DNA of 64,000 nt, taken from assembly GCA_030867875.1 (NCBI GenBank), contig JAOWCC010001589.1:147409745-147473744 (forward strand), written 5' to 3'. A program made the position numbers and the translations under genes. Below, piece by piece: positions 15,284-26,897 of this stretch. The stretch's first letter is position 1. Every line of letters starts with the position of its first letter. The notes below the pieces were generated by a model. That model was not told where the DNA came from. It ran no database searches and was given only the letters and a program-made list of their open reading frames with translations. Source of the stretch: Actinernus sp. WN-2022 (Eukaryota > Cnidaria > Anthozoa > Actiniaria > Actinernidae).

Positions 15284-15554
15284 TGTCTACCCCACCATCG
15301 ACCTAAAACATCAACACTGGTGCTCTGAATGCAAAGCATGGAACATAGAAATTACCGTCACTAGATTAGGGGTAGTCGCTAGAGAATGCAATTGTCTCTT
15401 TTGTCGTTATTGGCGTCAACATTTAGACCCTTGGGAAATGTCCAGGCGCCTCTCTTCGTACGCCACCATTGCCAAAAGAAATGTTATACAATATAGTGTC
15501 TGTCCTCATGATAGACCCCGTCTATCCTCCATGTATTTTATCCCGATTCACTAA
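15284..15554 (+). CDS. tandem Cys-module exon 5
   Basis: The polypyrimidine acceptor TTTTTTCATCCTCTTCAG ends at 15,283, and the exon again opens in phase 2 (T-GTC-TAC). An in-frame ATG at 15,222 could instead start an unspliced ORF. The product contains WCSECKAWNIEITVTRLG and CNCLFCRYW in one continuous exon: both the C-x2-C and C-x-C-x2-C parts that elsewhere are split by introns. It ends at TAA 15,552-15,554. Confidence 0.5.
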
Positions 15555-15783
15555 AGGGATCGTTTAGACAGATACCTGTGTGAAGCCTTTTTAGGAAGAT
15601 TGCCTCCTAGATCCTACAGGACGGAATCCGCCCTGTGGCGTCATTCCAATTACAGTGCCCCCACCGCCATTACTTATTTCTTTGCTGATACCTGTCAAGG
15701 GTGTTATGCCATCTACCGTAACTTTACCTATAGACCAAGAACAACTTCTTATTCACCAACTCTGTATTATTTATTAGGGTAAA
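15555..15783 (+). pseudogene. open continuation of exon 5 beyond its TAA
   Basis: The same frame stays open for 75 codons after TAA 15,552-15,554. It contains an aromatic-rich segment and FADTCQGCYAIYRNFTYRPR, another C-x2-C pair, before a TAA at 15,781-15,783. There is no useful internal ATG. It looks like the former C-terminus of the module protein behind a nonsense codon. Confidence 0.35.
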
Positions 15784-15821
15784 CATGTATAAAAAAAGTT
15801 ATAAGTATATACATAAAATAC

Positions 15822-15908
15822 AATAAAACGAAGAGAAAATCATGTAACACTAAGTATATCCAGTAAACTAAGACAAAATCATGTCCTGTAAGCCTAGCCT
15901 GTAATAAA
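15822..15908 (+). terminator. poly(A) signals of the rightward genes
   Basis: AATAAA occurs at 15,822-15,827 and 15,903-15,908 in the short AT-rich gap between the convergent rightward and leftward genes. Otherwise 15,784-15,955 holds nothing recognisable. Confidence 0.5.
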
Positions 15909-15955
15909 CTAATGTTTTTTTGAAGAATCAGTTCTTTTCTTTTCTTTCTTTTCTT

Positions 15956-16579
15956 TCACTGAGGGGGTGGCATCATGGGGTTGTAAGGCGCTGCAGGATA
16001 GATAGGGGATGACATTCCCGCGTAACCAGGAGCCGTAACAGGCTGTTCTTGGTGGTACTGCGAGGGTCCCTGGAAAGCAAGCTGCGGGAGTGGTGTATTG
16101 TTGTTGTATCCCTCCACAGTATAGACATAGTGCTGGGAAGTAAAGGGCGAGGAAGTCTCGGCAATCCATTCAAACTGACAACTTGAGTTCGGTGGCGAGG
16201 GGGCCGCACAACTGGCGTACATCTTCTCGGGGTTGTTTTGGGAATGAGAAATCCCTACTTTCAAATAGAGGGCGTGACCCTTGCATTTTGGCATGACCTT
16301 AGACAACACCTCCTCGGGGCTACAGACGAGGCCTGCGTCCATCACCTTCTGCGCCCACCACTGGTTCAGACGCCTCCCGTCCTTATAATTCCCTGCGTAA
16401 AAATGACAGCCACTCTTGTCCCCAATCTCGCGTCCACATTTGTAAGTCTCGTAGGGGATCCCTTCCTTGGTCTTTGCCCTATGCGTCTTGCAACATACAC
16501 GCGAGGGGGCGTTGCCTATCCCCACCGTCCAGCAAAAACAATAGACGGGGACGGCCGGTACTCCTTGAACGCTTGCCAT
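15956..16579 (-). CDS. protein with two GRF-like zinc-finger motifs and a Pro/Tyr-rich tail
   Basis: The 207-residue product starts MASVQGVPAVPVYCFCWTVG. A first Cys cluster (VCCKTHRAKTKEGIPYETYK, then CGREIGDKSGCHFYAG) and a second (MPKCKGHALYLKVGISHSQN, then MYASCAAP and SSCQFEWI) both follow the zf-GRF pattern: C-x2-C/H, a Lys/Asn-Pro-x-Arg/Lys stretch, Y-x2-C, C-x-F-x-W. GRF fingers bind single-stranded nucleic acid in repair proteins such as TOP3A and APEX2. The tail is rich in Pro, Tyr and Gln. A TATA box lies at 16,620-16,627. Function is inferred from the motif. Confidence 0.55.
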   Translation of the reverse strand: MASVQGVPAVPVYCFCWTVGIGNAPSRVCCKTHRAKTKEGIPYETYKCGREIGDKSGCHFYAGNYKDGRRLNQWWAQKVMDAGLVCSPEEVLSKVMPKCKGHALYLKVGISHSQNNPEKMYASCAAPSPPNSSCQFEWIAETSSPFTSQHYVYTVEGYNNNTPLPQLAFQGPSQYHQEQPVTAPGYAGMSSPIYPAAPYNPMMPPPQ

Positions 16580-16619
16580 CTCTCTCTCTAAAGACTAAAT
16601 TTCTAATGGGTCTCTCTCT

Positions 16620-16652
16620 CTTTTATATTCTCCAAACAGGACCTACGTCAGA
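16620..16652 (-). promoter_or_regulatory. TATA box plus inverted CRE/ETS-like motif
   Basis: TATAAAAG on the minus strand (16,620-16,627) is about 40 nt upstream of ATG 16,579. An inverted copy of the recurring TCTGACGTAGGTCC motif lies at 16,639-16,652. Confidence 0.55.
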
Positions 16653-16660
16653 TGCAAAAA

Positions 16661-17470
16661 CTAAGCTTCCTTGGCTAGGACCAAGCCTTCAAGATCTTTA
16701 TTCAACCTCTTCACTTCCTCTTCTGCAGACCTCCTAAGGCTCTCTTTGTCCTTCTCCTTCTTCTCATTCTTCTTCTTCTTCTTCTCATTCTTATTCTTCT
16801 TCTCCTCCTCCCTCTCCTTCATAGCTCGAAGGTTGACGTCACGAATAGCAATCACGGCCGCCGTCTTCAACCAGACGGTCTCGCGTTCCAGCAGCTTACA
16901 ACCATAACTTTTCCCTCCTTTCTCTGCATGCTGACCGTATTCTTCACGCATCTTCTGAATCTCTTCCTCGATAAGGTTCGTGTGGTCCAGGATGTACTCT
17001 AAATTGCCATGCCTGGCGGTCGTACTTAACAGATTGTGGTGGCGTCCCAGGACCCGTTGAAGGATCTCGTCGACACAGGCTTTCATCATGCGACGTTCAG
17101 CCTGGCGGTAATCTTCCGACTTGGAGAGCTCCACAAGATGATCTGCCTGTAGAATGGTATACCACTGTCTCTCTAGAAATCCCACTTGGACTTGCACTAC
17201 CTTCACGGCCTGACTTTGTTGTTCATCACATCGTAAACAAAAATCGAGCATATCCTGTAGCTCGGACATTCTACCCTCGTGAGTCAGTCTTTCTAGCGTG
17301 GCCGACGTGCTCATGTCGGTCATCTGCAGCTTCAAGGTATGCACACAATCTCTACATTTTAGAAGCGCCGCCCATAAACTTTGAACTTCCCCGACTAAAC
17401 TATCTATCTTTAACTGTTCCACATGCGTTCCACTCACAGGGACTTCTACTTCTTTTTCTACCGACGACAT
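16661..17470 (-). CDS. coiled-coil protein with Lys/Glu-rich C-terminus, function unknown
   Basis: The 269-residue product starts MSSVEKEVEVPVSGTHVEQL. It is almost entirely helical with heptad-like stretches, two Cys pairs (CRDC near residue 39, CLRC near 79), and a C-terminal charged region built on K/E runs (REEEKKNKNEKKKKKNEKKE) before EEEVKRLNKDLEGLVLAKEA. I recognise no family. TATAAAAG lies at 17,519-17,526 about 50 nt upstream, inside the stop of the preceding gene. The charged run is encoded by CTT/CTC repeats on the plus strand. Confidence 0.6.
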   Translation of the reverse strand: MSSVEKEVEVPVSGTHVEQLKIDSLVGEVQSLWAALLKCRDCVHTLKLQMTDMSTSATLERLTHEGRMSELQDMLDFCLRCDEQQSQAVKVVQVQVGFLERQWYTILQADHLVELSKSEDYRQAERRMMKACVDEILQRVLGRHHNLLSTTARHGNLEYILDHTNLIEEEIQKMREEYGQHAEKGGKSYGCKLLERETVWLKTAAVIAIRDVNLRAMKEREEEKKNKNEKKKKKNEKKEKDKESLRRSAEEEVKRLNKDLEGLVLAKEA

Positions 17471-17518
17471 CTCGTAACGAAAAATAGAATAAGTGATCTA
17501 GGGAAAGAGAGAGCGTGT

Positions 17519-17565
17519 CTTTTATACAAAAGTCTTCTTTGGGTTTTCATCTGACGTACTTCCGG
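17519..17565 (-). promoter_or_regulatory. TATA box and CRE-ETS motif embedded in the end of the upstream gene
   Basis: TATAAAAG (17,519-17,526) overlaps the TAA stop of the 17,522-17,716 gene. Twenty-three nt further upstream is CCGGAAGTACGTCAGA (17,550-17,565), inside that gene's coding end. It would drive the 16,661-17,470 gene. Confidence 0.6.
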
Positions 17566-17716
17566 AAGGAGGCGGAGGAGGACAGACGGTATGATAGACA
17601 CAACACATCTCGCACCATTCCCTAGGCATTTGAGCAACAATGTGATGGACCCCACATAGGCCACACCACATGCGTCCGTCCTTTATAAAAAAAGGGACTG
17701 TCTTCGCCTCATCCAT
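17522..17716 (-). CDS. small paired-CxxC protein (zinc-ribbon-like), paralogue of its neighbour
   Basis: I choose ATG 17,716 (MDEAKTVPFFIKDGRMWCGL) rather than the upstream extension to 17,845, because a TATA box lies at 17,754-17,761. The 64-residue product has MWCGLCGVHHI and EWCEMCCVYHTV, two W-C-x2-C-x3-H motifs that could bind one zinc ion, then a Pro-rich linker and a GSTSDENPKKTFV end. The GSTSD end is shared with the next gene because the same promoter motif is embedded there. A small regulatory or host-interaction protein is possible; function is unknown. Confidence 0.55.
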   Translation of the reverse strand: MDEAKTVPFFIKDGRMWCGLCGVHHIVAQMPREWCEMCCVYHTVCPPPPPSGSTSDENPKKTFV

Positions 17717-17753
17717 GCTAAAAGATATTGTGATTTGTGAAAAGAAAGAAAGT

Positions 17754-17800
17754 CTTTTATACAGAAGTTTCCTTCTGTTTTGCATCTGACGTACTTCCGG
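17754..17800 (-). promoter_or_regulatory. TATA box and CRE-ETS motif embedded in the end of the upstream gene
   Basis: TATAAAAG (17,754-17,761) overlaps the stop of the 17,757-18,026 gene, and CCGGAAGTACGTCAGA lies at 17,785-17,800. The 23-nt gap is identical to that at 17,519-17,565. It would drive the 17,522-17,716 gene. Confidence 0.6.
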
Positions 17801-18026
17801 GATCAAGTCGATGGTAGCGCTGACAATGCTCGCACCATCGCACATGATAGCGAATGTAGAGTGTTTTATCAGACACGATCTCGGTCCTGGGGTGATTCTT
17901 CTTATCGGGGTCCACTACAACCTCAGTAGTCTTCTTCTTCTTCTTCTCTACCACCAAAGGCTTTGAATGTGTATAATCCCCCACATCTTTTAAAGCGCTC
18001 CCGAGCATCTTGTTCAAGTCCGTCAT
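17757..18026 (-). CDS. small W-C-x2-C protein, paralogue of the 17,522-17,716 gene
   Basis: The 89-residue product begins MTDLNKMLGSALKDVGDYTH. A Lys run and Asp/Pro/His segment are followed by YHVRWCEHCQRYHRLD, a single W-C-x2-C-x3-H motif matching the two in its neighbour, then the GSTSDAKQKETSV end. TATAAATAA at 18,062-18,070 lies 36 nt upstream. The family is not recognised beyond the paralogy. Only one C-x2-C pair is present, so metal binding would need dimerisation or extra ligands. Confidence 0.55.
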   Translation of the reverse strand: MTDLNKMLGSALKDVGDYTHSKPLVVEKKKKKTTEVVVDPDKKNHPRTEIVSDKTLYIRYHVRWCEHCQRYHRLDPGSTSDAKQKETSV

Positions 18027-18061
18027 CGCAATGGTCTGACCTCTACAGAAATGTCTACCTC

Positions 18062-18070
18062 TTATTTATA
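18062..18070 (-). promoter_or_regulatory. TATA box for the 17,757-18,026 gene
   Basis: The minus strand reads TATAAATAA, 36 nt before ATG 18,026. No copy of the CRE-ETS motif was seen next to this one. Confidence 0.5.
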
Positions 18071-18093
18071 ATAATGTTTAAAATTCATAATTC

Positions 18094-18357
18094 TTAATAA
18101 TAATTCGAGTCATTTCCGCTTCCATGCTCGAGCGAATGGGGGCCCACGTCGCTGTCGCTATCTGAGCAGGAGGGCGAGAACTCTAGTATCTTTTTATGTC
18201 TCTTCACCCTGGGATTTTTCAACACTTCCAGCTCATACTTTATCATGGCCAACAGGTCTTCATCAATTACGCTTTCCAATCCTAAACGTTTGAGGTTGTT
18301 TAACACATCGTTCAGATCTTTATCATGATCCTCGACACGCTCTTTCAAAACTTTCAT
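18094..18357 (-). CDS. small helical protein with acidic Ser-rich end, function unknown
   Basis: The 87-residue product starts MKVLKERVEDHDKDLNDVLN. Residues 1-48 form a probable coiled coil. They are followed by a basic patch (RVKRHKKI) and a Ser/Asp run (SCSDSDSDVG) that looks like a CK2 substrate. It is the rightmost gene of the element and has a TATA box at 18,402-18,410, a CRE-ETS motif at 18,426-18,441 and the ETS repeat cluster upstream. That placement suggests strong or early expression. Confidence 0.55.
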   Translation of the reverse strand: MKVLKERVEDHDKDLNDVLNNLKRLGLESVIDEDLLAMIKYELEVLKNPRVKRHKKILEFSPSCSDSDSDVGPHSLEHGSGNDSNYY

Positions 18358-18401
18358 GACTCGTTGTTGGTGTAAGTCTTGTTTTTTTGGGTTCTACCTC
18401 G

Positions 18402-18441
18402 CTATTTATAGTCCCAGGGTAAGCTTCTGACGCAGTTCCGG
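18402..18441 (-). promoter_or_regulatory. TATA box and CRE-ETS motif of the rightmost gene
   Basis: TATAAATAG (18,402-18,410) is about 45 nt upstream of ATG 18,357. CCGGAACTGCGTCAGA lies at 18,426-18,441, 15 nt further upstream. Confidence 0.6.
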
Positions 18442-18570
18442 TTTTTCGCCCGCTTAGTTGTTTCACTTCCGGTTTTGCGAAACCGTTTCGCTTCCGTTTT
18501 GCTGTTTCGCATCCGGTTTCGCTGTTTCGCTTCCGGTTTTGCGAAACCGTTTGGTTGTTTCACTTCCGGT
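18435..18570. repeat. tandem ETS-type repeat cluster
   Basis: About five imperfect ~22-nt units pair a CTTCCGG-type core with TTTTGCGAAACCG. ETS cores lie at about 18,466, 18,530 and 18,563 with degenerate ones between. Located upstream of the rightmost gene, it looks like an enhancer. A role as a terminal or replication repeat cannot be excluded. Confidence 0.55.
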
Positions 18571-18616
18571 ATGCCTATATATGGGCATAGGCTCATGAAT
18601 AATTAATTTGTTATGA

Positions 18617-18626
18617 CCATATATGG
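18617..18626. promoter_or_regulatory. CArG box (serum-response-type) CCATATATGG
   Basis: This is a perfect CC(A/T)6GG palindrome next to a related CCTATATATGGGCATA sequence about 40 nt away (about 18,573-18,588). It is distal to the ETS repeats, a classic ETS-SRF pairing. Function is inferred. Confidence 0.45.
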
Positions 18627-18690
18627 GCATACCTCATGCATAGTCAAGTACCCGTGCTCCATACTTGCCCTACTATACTACTAACATAAT

Positions 18691-19536
18691 ATTTTTTTAT
18701 AACATTGTAGGTCACCTCGCCTCGTTGGTATTTCTCTCATCAAATTACAAGTGTATTATTTTTGTATAATCATTACTATTAATTGGTTCTATCCTATTCA
18801 AATGTATCAGAATCAAACATCTGTAAATGAAAAATCTAACTACACAGTATGGAACTTCTGTAAATATACAAAAAGAAATTGAAACAAAATGAAACAGCCA
18901 CGTATTTACCTTGAAAGCAGGTGCAATCATCATGAAGCTCAAATAATCAGAAACTGTTCTACTATGAAACCAAACCATGGGTTATGCAACACACAATTGA
19001 GTTTACCGTGGTATGTTTCTTTCATTTACCATGTTTTGCATCATCACATGGTCAATTTTGTTGTGGATTCACTCAGGTATTGCACCATGAAATCCACAAC
19101 CATTCGACCATGAGATGATGAAAAACGTGATCAATAAAAGTTAGCAATACCCCTTTAGGTGTTTTTAAAATTACAAAATGCAGATGTGCTTGAGAGAATG
19201 CAGTGTGTATAACCAATGATACATACATGTACAGTGCAAATACTGTAACCTGGGCCACAGATAAATTCCAAATATTAAGTCTTCAAAACTAGTTCATCAA
19301 AGCTTCCTTTTACCACATCAAACCTCGAGCAAGTTTAAATGCTACAATGTATTATATCATGCATGTAATACTGATTAGCTAAAAAAACGTAGGAAAATCC
19401 TGTAGTTTCCTTCTGAAACGTGATTGGTTCCCCTTGTCTAAGCGGCCCCAGTTACAGTAGTCACACAGTAAAAATATATATATAAACATACGTTATGATT
19501 GAGGTTAGTGGGTTTTTACTTGTTTTACAATTGCAG
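18691..19536. other. AT-rich host DNA without recognised genes
   Basis: Only short random ORFs are present. I see no repeat pair or domain here. Confidence 0.5.
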
Positions 19537-19807
19537 AGACGAATATTGCAAAGTTCATATCCCTCTTCCGCACAACATTCCCGCAAGTAAGAATATTTCC
19601 AAAGCTCCATTTTCTAGAGCTTCACGTGGCAACCTGGATTCGAAAGTGGAAAGTAGGTATAGGTTTCCATGGAGAGCTAGGAGAAGAGTCACCACACTAC
19701 ACAACAATTTTAATGCTGTTCCAGAGGATTTGAGAAGACTGGGACTGATGATTAAGGACATCTTCTGGAAGTTCATCCCCAAACCAGAGAGGCAGTGCCA
19801 CAAATAA
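19537..19807 (+). CDS. possible terminal exon of a host gene, unrecognised
   Basis: An acceptor-like TTGTTTTACAATTGCAG ends at 19,536 and the open frame continues to TAA at 19,805-19,807. The product is basic (SRYRFPWRARRRVTTLHNNF, then PEDLRRLGLMIKDIFWKFIP). AATAAA follows at 19,803-19,808 and 19,846-19,851. Exon, stop and poly(A) signals in order suggest a real last exon. No family was recognised and no upstream exon was found nearby. Confidence 0.35.
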
Positions 19808-19898
19808 AGAAGAGGACATAAAATGAAAAGTGGCACATGCAGCTGAATAAATTCAACGTTTTCACGTGACAAAAACCTTCAATTTCAAAGGAATAAGG

Positions 19899-20205
19899 TC
19901 TCTATCAATTCCAAATTTGTCCATACCCCGGCACTTGTGGGGCATTTGACATTTTTGAATCCGAGCATTGCAAATACTCCACTGTGGGTCAACTGTTCAG
20001 CTAAGCAAATATCCCACTGTAAGAGATTTGCACTTGTTCCATAGCGTCCCTTATCTCTTATAAACATTGATGTAAAATTCGCTATTTCAACAATTCCCAT
20101 CCCAAAAACGTTTCTTTGCTGTTAGTGGATAAATGCCCCACCACAGGCCAGAAACTCAGTCAAATGCCCGGGAGGGGATGGGCAGGTTTGGAATTGATAT
20201 AGAGA
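19899..20205. mobile_element. MITE with TCTCT-TCAATTCCAAA inverted ends (copy 1)
   Basis: The left end TCTCTATCAATTCCAAA mirrors the right end TTTGGAATTGATATAGAGA. The interior contains GGGGCATTT and AGAGATTTGCACTTGTTCC. A second copy with the same ends lies at 40,817-41,121. No coding capacity. Confidence 0.6.
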
Positions 20206-20930
20206 CAAGAAATAAAGAGCAATCATTTGTACACTGATGGTTTGTATGTGTCCTTTACTGACGAATCCATCTCACTGAACACAAATACTTTACTTAAGAA
20301 AAGTTATTCTAGTTCTCTTTCATTAGTGACCGTGATCGTACAACTACAAGATAATTCCACACAAATGTGGAATTAAACAATTAGGCCAATATTTCCCTTC
20401 ATACATTTTTAGACTATTTTTATTCATGGCTTTATAGTACAAAAACATTCTTAGAGAAAGTGATTACGAAGGTAAAACGAAGTATAAAACTCGAGTCAAA
20501 GAGTGAAAAGTACTGGAAAATATTTCACACACGGTAAACAGTTAAAACACAAACAGGACACATAACTCATAAGCTTTTTTTTCTTGAAGTAATCTTGAAG
20601 CAGCTCTTAGATCAATAAAGAATACGTTTGTCTCGATTTGATTGCCCAGCTTTGTGCCAGTACCGAGCGTATATAAGAATACAAAACTACCTTTGACCAT
20701 TTTAACTCATTCTGGTCCGCGCAACGAAAAATAGGTCGTACAAGACCTATAGGGAAAAACATTCTAGCGCCGTAGCGTTACATCCAATTGCTTGGAAACT
20801 CGCTGAACGGCGTGACTATATCCTAAGCCAATCACACGGCACGTTTTATCGAATTCGATCTAACCTAACTTCTGATTGGTTAATTTTAGTTTCATAGTAT
20901 TTTGGGTTTCAAAAATCTGAGATTCTGAGT
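20206..20930. other. host DNA, possible promoter at the right end
   Basis: No genes were seen. CCAAT/ATTGG words and higher GC appear after about 20,750, ahead of a possible first exon. Confidence 0.35.
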
Positions 20931-21018
20931 ATGGCGGTCGAGACGCGAGGAGACCCGACGGCTTCTAAAACGTACGATTTGGCTGCAGTTTTGGCCCAAC
21001 TGGATGGCAGTTTTGGAG
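20931..21018 (+). CDS. possible first coding exon of a host gene
   Basis: ATG opens 29 codons (MAVETRGDPTASKTYDLAAV, then LAQLDGSFG) ending at a donor GGAG|GTATAT. The upstream region is comparatively GC-rich with CCAAT-type words, as expected for a promoter. No downstream exon was identified in the window and the protein is not recognised. Confidence 0.3.
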
Positions 21019-21872
21019 GTATATAGAGTGTTCTGGAGTTGTAAATTGGCCGTCAGCTACGTAATTTCGGCGAAGACTTCTCACAGGTGAGAATTCATGG
21101 CTACGATTTAGACTTGTTTAGTGGCGCAAAAGGCATTGAAATCATGTTAGACCTGTTTGAAATCTTTCTTATTGGCTCAAGAACATGTCTCGACATATCA
21201 TTGAGAACATATCTGGGGGATAGAATTGTTTCCTTGGACAGAGCAAGCATTTTCAATCCGATATTTTACGCCACAAGGTGAATGAAATGTGACCTTGTGC
21301 GAATTTATAATTTATGCATAATCATTGTTTTGGCGTTGCTAAGACTTCTGCTTTATTATAAATGAAACTATGCGTTAAATATTATGTTATGTATACTTTT
21401 GAGAGTTGATACTTTGCCTTTTGAATTTTTATGTCTAAAAATATTATTTTACTTAGGTAGTTTACTTACTAATAATAAGTGACTTTATACAAATTATCTG
21501 TTGGCCTTTGTTTACAACTAGAAATCACTTAAATTTGGTCAATCTGTTGTGCTATGAGAGTAACGTAAAAGAGTTCAATGTGGTATTCCTTTTTTGGTGA
21601 ATATTTATTATTTATTCTATTATTTTCCGAATGTATGCACGTGTCCGTAAATATAATTGTTTCAATTTATTTCGTCCTACTTCAGCCAGATGTGCTAGAC
21701 ATGTTGCCAATGCATCAATGTAACTTTCTGCCTCCAACTTTTTATTATACTACACATTTTGTGTAATCCAGTTCAGTTTTTGTCAAATGTTGTAGTAATT
21801 TCTCAATAATTTATGCTAATTTATGTGAACATATGGTAATCAAATTATGTCACATTCGTAAAGTGAAGCGCA
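21019..21872. other. AT-rich host DNA without recognised genes
   Basis: Nothing beyond short ORFs. It could be intron of the possible gene starting at 20,931. Confidence 0.35.
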
Positions 21873-22850
21873 ATTGGCCACTTTGGAAAAGAGTAGGGGA
21901 TTGGGTCGAGGGTGGTCTCGCAAAGGCGCTTGGGATCGTTACAGGGGACACGCATCGTACAGAATACAAACAAACATGGCGAATATCGCAATCAACTCAT
22001 CGAATACAAGCAGAGAAAGTGAAATAAGCTTGAAAGAAGACACTGTACCAGAAGTGACCAGGAAAGGGTTCATAAAAGCCAACTTATTAAAGCAGAGCAA
22101 AGAAGTGAAAACTACCGCGGAACGGGAGTTAGCAGAAGTAAAGCGAAGTTGTGTGGCCGATTGCTACGATGAATCCGCAACGATCCGAACACGTTATGCT
22201 TTAGCCGATACCTACATTTCCCACCATCATGCATTTGGCACTTTAAAGTATTAAATACTTTGTAACTTTAGTTATACAGGTCTTGTTCTGTTCATGGGAT
22301 TGTAGGCCGTGAATAACTACTGACAAGAGAAACGTTGAACCACTTGATCTTGAATTCCGCTAGGGTGACATGTATTTGAGCGATTTACTACATACCAACT
22401 CCTTCCGGCTCTTCACCCTACAATCCCAAGAACAGAACAGGGCCTGTTTAAAGTTACAAAGTATAACTTTAAAATCATAAATCCATGATGGGAAACGTAG
22501 GAATCGGCTATTAAAAGCATAAACGTGTTCGGATTGTAGCATAATTCGGTCACACAGCTTCGCTTTACTTCTGCTAACTCCGTTCCGCGGTAGTTTTCAC
22601 TTCTTTGCTCTGCTTTAATAAGTTGATTTTTATGAACCCACATTTCTGGACACTTCTGTTGAGCTTTACTTCTGGTGCAGTGCCTTTTTAAAAGTTTATT
22701 TCACTTTCTGTGCTTATATTCGATGAGTTAATTGCGATATTCGCCGTGTTTGTTTGTATTCTGTACGATGCGTGTCCCCTGTAACGATCCCAAGCGCCTT
22801 TGCGAGACCACCCTCGCCCCAATCCCCTACTCTTTTCCAAAGTGGCCAAT
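21873..22850. repeat. large foldback (inverted repeat) with ~430-nt arms
   Basis: Left arm 21,873-22,304 and right arm about 22,417-22,850 are reverse complements over nearly their full length (outer ends ATTGGCCACTTTGGAAAAGA and its complement), with a ~112-nt spacer. The left arm keeps an open frame (to 22,254, MATLEKSRGLGRGWSRKGAW) that has decayed in the right arm. It could be a foldback transposon or an inverted duplication of a host exon. Confidence 0.7.
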
Positions 22851-23289
22851 TTTGAAAGTCTATTCACCAGTCTTCATAACGACATATAGCTTTCCATATT
22901 ATTTTGAATATGTATTACATAACAAAATTAAATCCAAAACAATCCATTTTTTCCATTTTTTTAATAAGACCCGAATGAGTTAAGCTTTGAATAGCTCTGT
23001 TCATGCTTCAGGGTTGTGCATACCAGGTTTTATGATAATCGTTGAGTTGGCGTTGGAAATACCCGCGAAAAACAAGCACGCTCTCGAATGACGCCAATTT
23101 AAATTTATGCAGTGCGCATGCTCAGACTAAATTTACCACGCGAAACGGCCGTGCTAGAAGTAAAGATGTACAGCTAAGTTTCTGGACTTTGCAAACATTT
23201 TCGCACTTCTTATGTTTAAATAACGTCTTTCAAGAGTGTATTTGCATTATCAATATGAACAGGACGAGCTAGGCTGCTACACTCACTCA
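22851..23289. other. host DNA without recognised genes
   Basis: I see no domain, repeat pair or RNA gene. Confidence 0.35.

Positions 23290-26897
<3,608 letters not shown>

Larger units (their letters stand above)
1..18690. mobile_element. Polinton/Maverick-adintovirus class endogenous DNA element (left end not seen)
   Basis: This gene-dense block contrasts with the AT-rich, repeat-filled DNA to its right. It carries the diagnostic Polinton/adintovirus set on one strand: PolB remnant, integrase tail, packaging ATPase, adenain-like protease, F54H12.2-like major capsid protein and a penton candidate. The last gene-like signals are promoter repeats at 18,435-18,570 and a CArG box at 18,617-18,626. 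The right limit is placed between about 18,630 and 18,690, where compact coding stops. No terminal inverted repeat could be confirmed because the left terminus is probably outside the window. Polymerase and integrase are broken, so this copy is unlikely to be autonomous. Class assignment is firm; boundaries are inferred. Confidence 0.85.

Noticed and set aside
1..18690. Terminal inverted repeats of the Polinton-like element
   Set aside because: No left terminus is visible in the window, so candidate right-end sequences near 18,650-18,690 cannot be confirmed.
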